A DNA stretch of 5,536 bases from positions 1-5,536 of the forward strand of contig JAUIME010000386.1 in the NCBI GenBank assembly GCA_030433195.1, given 5' to 3'. Each line of letters starts with the position of its first letter. Position 1 is the first letter of the stretch. Of the stretch, positions 1-5,536 are shown one piece after another. The stretch is from a bacterium (GTDB taxonomy: Bacteria; Planctomycetota; JACOTG01; JAUIME01). The translations under genes and the position numbers were made by a program. The notes under the pieces are model-generated. The model had not been told where the DNA came from. It searched no databases and saw nothing but the letters and a program-made list of their open reading frames with translations.

Positions 1-2
1 GG

Positions 3-437
3 CCCGGAGCCATCGTCGTCGCGGGAGGCGCCTTCACGTACGCCGTCGGCAGCGCCTTCTACTATCACCACGGTTACTGGGGATCGCTCGACGTGATCGG
101 GAAGCCGGCCGAAGTCGCCGCCGCGTACGTCGAATCGATCCGCATGGACACGAAGTTCGTGACGTGCTTCGTCCGGTTCGGACGACTCTTCGCCGGCCTC
201 GGTCTACTCGTCCTCAGTCTCGGACTCGTCAAATGGAGCGAGCTGCCCCGCTGGATCGGTTGGCTCGGAAGCGTCACCGGACTCGCGGCGATCGTCGTCG
301 TGATGTTCTCGTCCGATGCCTTCTGGGTCTACGCGCCCGTGTTCCATCTCAACGCCATCTGGATGGCGGCGGTCGGCGTGACGTTGCTTCGGCGCGGAAT
401 GGACGTTCGTCCGGCGGATGTCGATCGATCGGTTTGA
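3..437 (+). CDS. Multi-pass integral membrane protein, C-terminal part (DUF4386-like, tentative)
   Basis: The reading frame is open from the left edge, so the N-terminus is missing; 144 residues are visible and end at TGA. A GTG at 93 could be read as a start, but a hydrophobic segment (visible residues about 3-21) lies in frame before it, so I treat the gene as truncated by the window. Further hydrophobic segments lie at about 53-77, 84-101 and 110-129, giving about four membrane passes and a short Arg/Asp-rich tail. The 'LPRWIGWLG' turn followed by a Gly-rich helix, and the ending 'GVTLLRRG', resemble DUF4386-type small membrane proteins. This is family resemblance from memory only, and no catalytic residues can be seen. 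The gene converges on the kinase gene with a 52-bp gap and so is not in its operon. The function is unknown. The coding call is firm; the family call is weak. Confidence 0.7.
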   Translation, partial: PGAIVVAGGAFTYAVGSAFYYHHGYWGSLDVIGKPAEVAAAYVESIRMDTKFVTCFVRFGRLFAGLGLLVLSLGLVKWSELPRWIGWLGSVTGLAAIVVVMFSSDAFWVYAPVFHLNAIWMAAVGVTLLRRGMDVRPADVDRSV

Positions 438-460
438 CGCTCCCGTTCTTCGCGGGGGCG
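438..460. terminator. GC-rich hairpin between convergent genes, possible shared terminator
   Basis: An 8-bp stem (438-445 with 453-460, including one T/G wobble pair) closes a 7-base loop. It begins immediately after the TGA of the membrane protein gene and sits 30 bp beyond the TAG of the kinase gene, so it could act for both transcripts. No T-run follows the stem on either strand, so it does not fit the classical intrinsic terminator. It may work with Rho, block converging polymerases, or be a chance GC-rich fold. Confidence 0.35.
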
Positions 461-489
461 CATCGGTGAGAACGTCCGAATCCTGACGC

Positions 490-3372
490 CTACTCGGCGC
501 GCTCGATCGCTCGTCGGCGCGCCGCAGTCTGCTCCGCGCGATCCGTTTCGCCGGCTCGGATCCAGGCCGCCTCTTGCTGCTGGAGCGCGAGCATGCGAAA
601 GGCGTACGTCTGCTCGTCTTCCGGATCGCGCTCGAGCACGCGGTCGTAGCCGTCGACGACTTCCTCGAGAAGAGAGGCGGCACTCTCGAAGTCGTTCCCG
701 GCGAGGTGCGCTTCGGCGAGCGAATGGGCACACACCCAACAGGGAAGGGAAGGCGTCGCCTCGGCGCGACAGACCTCGAGAACGGGCTCGAGCAACGAGC
801 GCGCCTCGGCTGCACGCCCCTGCGTGACAAACAGCGACGCGAGGTTGTTGATCGCGACGAGCGACTCCATCGCGGTGATCCCGTCGTGCGCTCGGCGCAC
901 TTCCACCTCGCGACTCGTGACCCGCTCCTGCGCCGCCGCGTCGCCGGCATCGTAGCAGACGCTTCCGAGAAGAGAGAGCAAGGGCAGCAACTCCTCACTC
1001 TCCCGTCCCACTGCATGTTCGAACGGATCGAGCAGATCCATGCCAATGCGCGCGGCCTCTTGCGGCCGCCCGCTACGGTGCAACAAGTCGACGAGGTCGA
1101 CCACAACGGAAACCGACGGCGTGCCGCGCAACAAGTCGAGCCGCACCACCTCCCGCAAACGGCGCGCGGCGTCGTCCACGCGACCGAGCTCGATGCAGTG
1201 CACGGCAAGCGCGGCTCGGATCTCGCGCGTCGCATCGTGCGCGACTCCGAAAGCGCGCTCGGTGAGGACGAGGGTCTGCTCGAGATACGGGATCGCCTCC
1301 TCCACGCGCTCCCTTCGAATCAACAGCGTCGCGAGGTTGTGCAGCGCGCCGAGCGCACGCGGATCGCCGGCGTCGGCGAGCGGCTCCTGCAGCGCGACCG
1401 ACTCTCGGTAGATCCGTTCGGCAGCATCGAAATCACCGCGACCCGCGTAGAGGATCGCGAGGTGACTTCGAGTGGCCAGGGTCGATTCGTCCTCGGGGCC
1501 GAGTCGTCGCTCGCGCGACTCGGCGACATCGAGGAGCGGCCCCTCGGCTTCGTCCCACTTCTCGTCGCGCAGATACCCGATCCCGAGGGCTTCCTTCGCG
1601 CCGAGCGTGATCCCGTCCTCGGCTCCGAACCGCCGCTCGCAAGCATCGACGGCTTCGAGCAGGATCGACTCGGCCTCGGCGCCTCGCCCGATCGTCTGCA
1701 ACACGGCGGCACGGTCGATGCGCGCCGACCACGAAGCCCTGCCTCCCCCGCCACCGAGGATCGACACCGCCCGGTCGAGCTGCACGAGCGCGGCCTCCGG
1801 CTCTTGAATCAACCGATACGTCGATCCGACAAGACCGCGCAACTCGCCTTCGACCGCGAGGTCCCGGACGTCGCCGGCGTCGAGCCGCGCCACCGTCTCG
1901 CGCAGGACGCGCTTCATGAGCGAAGTATCCTCGCCGAGCGATTCGTTCGGTCGCACCGAGACGAGCATGTCCGTGATGACGCCGCGAATCTCCCGCGACC
2001 GCGCGAGCTCGCGCTGCGACGCGACCAAGCCCGTCGTGACCCCGACCAACGCGATCACGAGACCGAGGATCCCGATCGCGCTCGCCGACACGAGCGCCCG
2101 ATTGCGTCGCGCGAACTTCGAGATCTGGTAGAAGGCACTCGGCGGACGCGCGTGAATGGGCTCGTCGGCCAGGTAGCGTCGAAGGTCCGCCGCGAGCTCG
2201 CCCGCCGACGCATAGCGACGCTCTCGATCCTTCTCGAGCGCTTTGTGCACGATCGTCTCGAGATCGCCGTGGAGCCGAGAATCGTGCGAGGACAAACGCG
2301 CCGGATCGGTCGCTTCGATGCGCCGCGCCGCCTCCGGAATCGCGAGGCGACCCACGTCGAGCGGACGCGCGCCGCTCAGCACTTCGTACGCCATCACGCC
2401 GAGCGCGTACACGTCACAACGCGTGTCGAGACCGTCCGACGGACCGCCCACCTGTTCGGGACTCATGTAGGCGAGCGTCCCGACCAGAATCCCCGCATCG
2501 GTGGCCGCGGACATCAGGTGCGCATCGGGATCGACGACGCGTGCCACTCCGAAGTCGAGCACCTTGGGCTGCCCGATGTCCTCGAACCACGCCATGCGAC
2601 GACGCCGACTCACGCTCGAATCCGAGGTTCCCGTGTCGCTCCCCGAAGTCGCGCGCATCACGAGCACGTTCGCAGGCTTCAGATCGCGATGGATGATCCC
2701 CTTCTGATGCGCATGCTGCACCGCATCGCACACGCGCGCGAGCAACGCGACGCGTCGCGGCAGATCGAGCGCTTCTTCCTCGACGTAACGATCGAGCGGA
2801 ACTCCGTCGATGAGCTCCATCGCGAAGTACGGGACGCCGCGCGGGCCGGGTTCGGTCAGCCCGGCCTCGAACACCTGCGCGATGTCGGGATGCTGCAAAC
2901 GACCGAGGATCTGCGCCTCGTGCCGGAAGCGCCGGATTCCGTCGGCCGTGACGCGCCCCGGGCGAATGACCTTGAGCGCCACGCGCCGCCGCGGCGCCTC
3001 CTGCTCGGCCTCGTAGATGACGCCCATGCCGCCGTGCCCGATCTCGCGCACGATCCGGTACGGTCCGACGCGGCTTCCTTCTTCGAACGCGATCGACGTG
3101 GAGGCCGCGCCTTGCCGTTCTGCTCGCGATCCCGTGCCGGTCGTGAGATCCACGTCGAGGTCGGCCGCGAGCGCCTCAACCACCGCGCCGCCCCCCGCGG
3201 CATCGGCCGCGCCGAGAGTCGAATCGCAATCGAGGAGCGCGCGGACGTCCTCGAGGAGCTCCACGTCTCCTTCGCAAGCGTCCCCGAGAATCGCGTCTCG
3301 CTGGGGCGCCGGCAGGTCGCAGACTCGTTCGAACAGCTCCATCACGCGGCCGTAGCGCTCGCGCGACGTCAT
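490..3372 (-). CDS. Transmembrane Ser/Thr protein kinase with C-terminal TPR array
   Basis: This 960-residue protein begins at the ATG at 3372. Upstream in-frame codons exist, but this start has a GAGG ribosome site, overlaps the sigma factor stop, and begins the N-terminal helical segment usual for this kinase class (residues 1-50). The kinase domain spans about 105-400: glycine loop GHGGMG 112-117, Lys134, Glu152, HRDLKPAN 228-235 (RD type), DFG 273-275, and an activation loop with S288, T291 and T299 before SPE 304-306. All catalytic residues are present, so it should be active. One membrane helix lies at about 426-450 after an Arg-rich stretch, which predicts the kinase inside and residues 451-960 outside the cytoplasm. 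That half carries TPRs with a 42-residue period (FG/LG positions 582, 624, 708), of kinesin-light-chain type. An S/T/R-rich insert lies at 240-266 and a CxxC at 878-881. The likely substrate is the overlapping sigma factor (inference). Confidence 0.95.
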   Translation of the reverse strand: MTSRERYGRVMELFERVCDLPAPQRDAILGDACEGDVELLEDVRALLDCDSTLGAADAAGGGAVVEALAADLDVDLTTGTGSRAERQGAASTSIAFEEGSRVGPYRIVREIGHGGMGVIYEAEQEAPRRRVALKVIRPGRVTADGIRRFRHEAQILGRLQHPDIAQVFEAGLTEPGPRGVPYFAMELIDGVPLDRYVEEEALDLPRRVALLARVCDAVQHAHQKGIIHRDLKPANVLVMRATSGSDTGTSDSSVSRRRRMAWFEDIGQPKVLDFGVARVVDPDAHLMSAATDAGILVGTLAYMSPEQVGGPSDGLDTRCDVYALGVMAYEVLSGARPLDVGRLAIPEAARRIEATDPARLSSHDSRLHGDLETIVHKALEKDRERRYASAGELAADLRRYLADEPIHARPPSAFYQISKFARRNRALVSASAIGILGLVIALVGVTTGLVASQRELARSREIRGVITDMLVSVRPNESLGEDTSLMKRVLRETVARLDAGDVRDLAVEGELRGLVGSTYRLIQEPEAALVQLDRAVSILGGGGGRASWSARIDRAAVLQTIGRGAEAESILLEAVDACERRFGAEDGITLGAKEALGIGYLRDEKWDEAEGPLLDVAESRERRLGPEDESTLATRSHLAILYAGRGDFDAAERIYRESVALQEPLADAGDPRALGALHNLATLLIRRERVEEAIPYLEQTLVLTERAFGVAHDATREIRAALAVHCIELGRVDDAARRLREVVRLDLLRGTPSVSVVVDLVDLLHRSGRPQEAARIGMDLLDPFEHAVGRESEELLPLLSLLGSVCYDAGDAAAQERVTSREVEVRRAHDGITAMESLVAINNLASLFVTQGRAAEARSLLEPVLEVCRAEATPSLPCWVCAHSLAEAHLAGNDFESAASLLEEVVDGYDRVLERDPEDEQTYAFRMLALQQQEAAWIRAGETDRAEQTAARRRAIERAE

Positions 3373-3998
3373 CTCGCGCCTCGACTCATCTCGTGATTGA
3401 GCCACGCTCGCGTGCGGCGCCATCGCTTCTCGACCGCTCGTGTCGAAAGGCCCACGACACGTGCGACTTCGTCCATCGTGAGGCCGCCGAAGAAGCGCAG
3501 GTCGACGATGCGCGCGTCCGTTTCGTCGAGCGACGCGAGCGTGCAGAGCGCATCGTCGAGCGCCAACAGGTCGATCGACGGCAGCAGATCCGGAGTCGAG
3601 AGACCGTCCATCGTGACGTCGACTCGCACACCGTCGCGCTTCTTCGCACGACGCGCTTCGGCGTGATTCATGAGCACCTGTCGCATCGCCGTGGCGGCGA
3701 CCGCGAAGAAGTGCGTCCGATCCTTCCACTCCCCGCCGTGCCGCACGAGCTTCATGTAGGCCTCGTGCACGAGCGCGGTCGGCTCGAGCGTGTGACCGGC
3801 ACCCTGACGCGCGAACTGCGAACGAGCCACGCGACGCAGCTCCGCGTAGACGATCGGCAACAGCTCTCGGGCCGCCGCTTCGTCGCCCTTCTCGATACGC
3901 ACCAACAGCGCGGTCGCATCGTTCGGGGCAGCGTCGGTCGCGGCCACTTCGTTCGGGGTCGCTTCCTTCGGCTCGGATTCGGGGCGCGAGTCGTTCAT
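3369..3998 (-). CDS. ECF-type RNA polymerase sigma factor (TIGR02999/PF07638-like, ECF43-like)
   Basis: This 209-residue protein directs core RNA polymerase to specific promoters. Region 2 runs from about residue 31 to 122, with an 'LRRVARSQF' helix, the region 2.2 block 'PTALVHEAY' (73-81) and the region 2.4-like 'THFFAVAATAMR' (95-106) followed by a basic stretch. Region 4 (about 145-205) has an HTH with 'TMDEVARVVGLSTRAVEKR' at 174-192. The usual acidic DxED residues of region 2.2 are absent, and T70 and T74 lie there instead, as in kinase-controlled ECF43-type factors. The first 29 residues are an Ala/Thr/Pro/Asn-rich tail. The ATG at 3998 fits the family length; the longer in-frame extension to 4376 is low-complexity and unlike the family. 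The stop codon overlaps the kinase start (ATGA), so the two are probably translated together. There is no obvious Shine-Dalgarno and no anti-sigma gene nearby. Confidence 0.93.
   Translation of the reverse strand: MNDSRPESEPKEATPNEVAATDAAPNDATALLVRIEKGDEAAARELLPIVYAELRRVARSQFARQGAGHTLEPTALVHEAYMKLVRHGGEWKDRTHFFAVAATAMRQVLMNHAEARRAKKRDGVRVDVTMDGLSTPDLLPSIDLLALDDALCTLASLDETDARIVDLRFFGGLTMDEVARVVGLSTRAVEKRWRRTRAWLNHEMSRGAR
3379..3382 (-). promoter_or_regulatory. Ribosome binding site (GAGG) for the kinase gene
   Basis: On the - strand GAGG lies six bases before the kinase ATG at 3372, inside the last codons of the sigma factor gene. It supports this start over the upstream in-frame candidates. 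Together with the ATGA overlap it suggests that kinase translation can be both coupled to the sigma factor and independently initiated. Confidence 0.7.
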
Positions 3999-4005
3999 TC
4001 GGAAG

Positions 4006-4011
4006 AGTATA
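4006..4011 (-). promoter_or_regulatory. Candidate -10 box (TATACT) for the sigma factor/kinase operon
   Basis: On the - strand TATACT (5 of 6 matches to TATAAT) ends seven bases before the sigma factor ATG at 3998. It is one of the few AT-rich hexamers in the region. A transcript from it would start at or within about two bases of the ATG, so the mRNA would be leaderless; this fits the lack of a Shine-Dalgarno. No good -35 match (TTGACA) was found 16-18 bases upstream, which lowers confidence. Confidence 0.4.
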
Positions 4012-4320
4012 GGCGAAGCCGCCGCCTCTCGCCCAGGGAGCGCTTCGGGTCGAACGCGGACGGTACGCTGCCCGTCACGCCCTCGAATCGGCTGCACTCT
4101 CGCGGATCGATCTCTCGCGCTTCGGTTTGCGCTCGCCGTGGGCCATTGCTCGAGAGGCACCCTCGGCGCGATCACTCCGTCGTCGGTCCTGGCGATTCGG
4201 CCACGCGTCTCAGGTGCGCAAGCGATCATGGGGGCTACCTTTCGTCGTTCGCACGAAGAATCCACGGCTCGCGACCCGTCGTCGCGCTCATCCAGGGGAA
4301 CAGGAAGCGAGGCCCCGGCC

Positions 4321-4349
4321 CGAACCGGAAAATCGAAGGAATCCGTTCG
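4321..4349. repeat. Imperfect inverted repeat, possible hairpin
   Basis: Arms 4321-4329 and 4342-4349 pair over 8 bp with a one-base bulge around a 12-base A/T-richer loop. It lies 46 bp past the stop of the sigma-54 activator gene, next to a second hairpin. It could be part of that gene's termination zone or a regulator site for the sigma factor promoter. No T-run follows. Confidence 0.3.
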
Positions 4350-4351
4350 AG

Positions 4352-4368
4352 CGGGATTCCTGATCCCG
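4352..4368 (-). terminator. Perfect 6-bp hairpin after the sigma-54 activator gene, possible terminator
   Basis: CGGGAT (4352-4357) and ATCCCG (4363-4368) form a perfect inverted repeat with a 5-base loop. It lies 26 bp downstream of the activator stop on the - strand. No T-tract follows directly, though a moderately T-rich stretch lies in the loop of the adjoining repeat. It is a weak terminator candidate. Confidence 0.3.
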
Positions 4369-4394
4369 ACGTCCATCCGGGGACGGGCGTTGCC

Positions 4395-5536
4395 CTATCG
4401 AACGATCCAGCGGATCTTCATCGCCTTGATGCGTGAGGCGAGCGTCGTCGGCTTGATCCCCAGCAACGCCGCGGCACCGTCCGGCCCCGAGACCTTACCG
4501 GAGGTCGCCGTGAGCGCGCGCACGATGTTGGCGCGCTCGAGCTGTCGCATCTCGTCGTCCGTGAGGATGCGCTCGGCGTTCTCTTCGTCTCGCTCCGCGC
4601 GATCTTCCTCGCGGCGGGTGCCGGGCAACTCGATGCGCAGAGACGATCCGGGGGACGTGATGACGGCGCGCTCGATCGCGTTCTGCAACTCGCGGACGTT
4701 GCCGGGCCAATCGTAACGACGCAACAGCTCGACCGCGGCCTTGGTCAGCCGAAGGTGCGGCCGGTGCATGCGCCGGCACGCCTCTTCGAGGAATCGCCCC
4801 GCGAGCGCGGGGATGTCCTCATCGCGCTGGCGAAGCGGCGCTACCGCGATCGGAAAGACGTTGAGTCGATAGTAGAGGTCTTGGCGGAACGTGCCCGCAT
4901 CGATGTCCTTCTGGAGATCGCGGTTGGTCGCCGCGACGAGACGCACGTCGACGTGCTGCGTCGTCGCCTCTCCGACGCGTTCGAACGAGCCTTCCTGGAG
5001 CACGCGAAGAAGTTTCGCCTGGAGGTCGAGGGGAATCTCGCCGACCTCGTCGAGGAACAACGTGCCGCCGTCCGCAGCCTCGAATCGCCCAGCGCGATCG
5101 CGAACGGCCCCGCTGAACGCACCCTCGACGTGACCGAAGAACTCGCTCTCGTAGAGATCACGCGGAATCGCGGCGCAGTTGACCTTGATCATCGGACCAT
5201 CGCGTCGTCCGCTACGCCGATGGATCTCACGCGCGACGAGTTCCTTGCCCGTGCCGGACTCTCCGGTGATGAGCACGCTGGCGTCGGTCTCGGCGACGAC
5301 CTCGATCTGGCGCGTCGTGTTGCGCAGTGCAGCACTCGAGCCGATCATCTCGCCGAACGCGCCTTCGGTCGTCACCTCTTCGCGAAGGTACTCGTTCTCG
5401 ATTTCGAGTTGCTCTTTGAGTCGATCGATCTCAGCAAACGCGCGAGCGTGCGAGATCGCAGCGGCGGCATGATCAGCAAGCATGCGATGCCAGATCAACT
5501 CGTCCATCACAACGGGCGTGCGCATGAAGACGGCGA
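4395..5536 (-). CDS. Sigma-54-dependent AAA+ transcriptional activator, FhlA-like, partial (N-terminus off window)
   Basis: This is a bacterial enhancer-binding protein that uses ATP to open sigma-54 promoters. Residues are counted from an in-frame ATG at 5525, but the frame stays open to the window end and residues about 8-50 look like the last helix of a GAF domain plus the coiled linker 'EQLEIENEYLREEV'. The real start therefore probably lies outside the window. The AAA+ core shows Walker A GESGTGKE (88-95), the sigma-54-contact loop as GAFSGA instead of GAFTGA (135-140), Walker B ending D159-E160, sensor I N201, arginine fingers R214 and R220, and sensor II WPGNVREL (273-280). After an acidic/basic linker (about 303-330), a Fis-type HTH follows ('GAAALLGIKPTTLASRIKA', about 350-368). 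An N-terminal GAF would make it ligand-responsive. Its target is unknown. It is on the same strand as the sigma factor gene, 396 bp upstream. Confidence 0.93.
   Translation of the reverse strand, partial: AVFMRTPVVMDELIWHRMLADHAAAAISHARAFAEIDRLKEQLEIENEYLREEVTTEGAFGEMIGSSAALRNTTRQIEVVAETDASVLITGESGTGKELVAREIHRRSGRRDGPMIKVNCAAIPRDLYESEFFGHVEGAFSGAVRDRAGRFEAADGGTLFLDEVGEIPLDLQAKLLRVLQEGSFERVGEATTQHVDVRLVAATNRDLQKDIDAGTFRQDLYYRLNVFPIAVAPLRQRDEDIPALAGRFLEEACRRMHRPHLRLTKAAVELLRRYDWPGNVRELQNAIERAVITSPGSSLRIELPGTRREEDRAERDEENAERILTDDEMRQLERANIVRALTATSGKVSGPDGAAALLGIKPTTLASRIKAMKIRWIVR

Larger units (their letters stand above)
3999..4394. other. 396-bp intergenic region between the sigma-54 activator and the sigma factor genes
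   Basis: No convincing gene lies here. Translations in either direction are low-complexity and Arg/Ser/Pro-rich, with no family resemblance. The - strand should carry the 3' end of the activator transcript (two inverted repeats at 4321-4368) and the promoter region of the sigma factor/kinase operon (-10-like box at 4006-4011). The length is generous for a simple promoter and leaves room for regulator binding sites, but no clear operator repeat was identified. Confidence 0.6.

Noticed and set aside
93..95. GTG at 93 as the start of the membrane protein
   Set aside because: The frame is open to the left edge and encodes a hydrophobic segment before this codon, and no ribosome site precedes it. 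The gene is better read as truncated by the window.
574..3396. A 940-codon open frame on the + strand, antisense to the kinase gene
   Set aside because: Its codons are in exact register with the reverse complement of the kinase codons. Stops there would need TTA, CTA or TCA in the kinase gene, which are rare in GC-rich genomes. The product is Arg/Glu/His-rich with no domain, while the kinase strand shows every catalytic motif.
4131..4145. Possible sigma-54 (-24/-12) promoter on the - strand upstream of the sigma factor gene, with GG and GC spaced by ten bases
   Set aside because: Only the invariant GG/GC pairs and a few flanking bases match, and the TT of the -12 element is missing. Such a match is expected by chance in GC-rich DNA, so it does not show that the activator controls the operon.
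3999..4376. N-terminal extension of the sigma factor to an ATG at 4376
   Set aside because: The added 126 residues are low-complexity and unlike any sigma factor N-terminus. The family length fits a start at 3998, and the -10-like box lies within the extension.
3393..4436. A 347-codon open frame on the + strand, antisense to the sigma factor gene
   Set aside because: It has the same in-register antisense shadow pattern and no recognisable protein features.
5523..5525. ATG at 5525 as the true start of the sigma-54 activator
   Set aside because: The residues after it look like the end of a GAF domain and the frame continues past the window edge, so this is probably an internal Met.

Overview
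The window is GC-rich and gene-dense. It holds four protein genes: two complete and two cut by the window edges. The kinase has an N-terminal segment with a conserved 'RRYLADEPIxARPPS' to 'FARRNR' juxtamembrane stretch, and its partner is a TIGR02999/PF07638-type sigma factor. This combination is most familiar from Planctomycetota, with Acidobacteriota- or Myxococcota-like lineages as alternatives. That assignment is inferred from protein style and was not tested by any search.

Layout: (1) At the left edge, on the + strand, is the C-terminal part of a multi-pass membrane protein (3-437). (2) A 52-bp convergent gap contains a GC-rich hairpin (438-460). (3) On the - strand is a 960-residue transmembrane Ser/Thr protein kinase with a C-terminal array of kinesin-light-chain-type TPRs (490-3372). 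(4) Its start codon overlaps the stop codon of an upstream ECF-type sigma factor gene (3369-3998, - strand) in an ATGA arrangement. (5) A 396-bp non-coding stretch (3999-4394) holds a -10-like box right next to the sigma factor ATG and two inverted repeats near the end of the next gene. (6) At the right edge, on the - strand, is the C-terminal part of a sigma-54-dependent, FhlA-like AAA+ activator (4395 to past 5536).

The core of the window is the coupled sigma factor/kinase pair. The sigma factor lacks the acidic region 2.2 residues that most ECF factors use to bind core RNA polymerase; it has Thr residues there instead. No anti-sigma gene is visible. This fits the known ECF43-like scheme, in which a partner kinase phosphorylates a region 2.2 threonine to switch the sigma factor on. 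The TPR half of the kinase is predicted to lie outside the cytoplasm and would be the sensor. The sigma-54 activator is a separate upstream unit; any link to the pair is unproven.

No tRNA, rRNA, CRISPR array, insertion sequence or attachment site was recognised.
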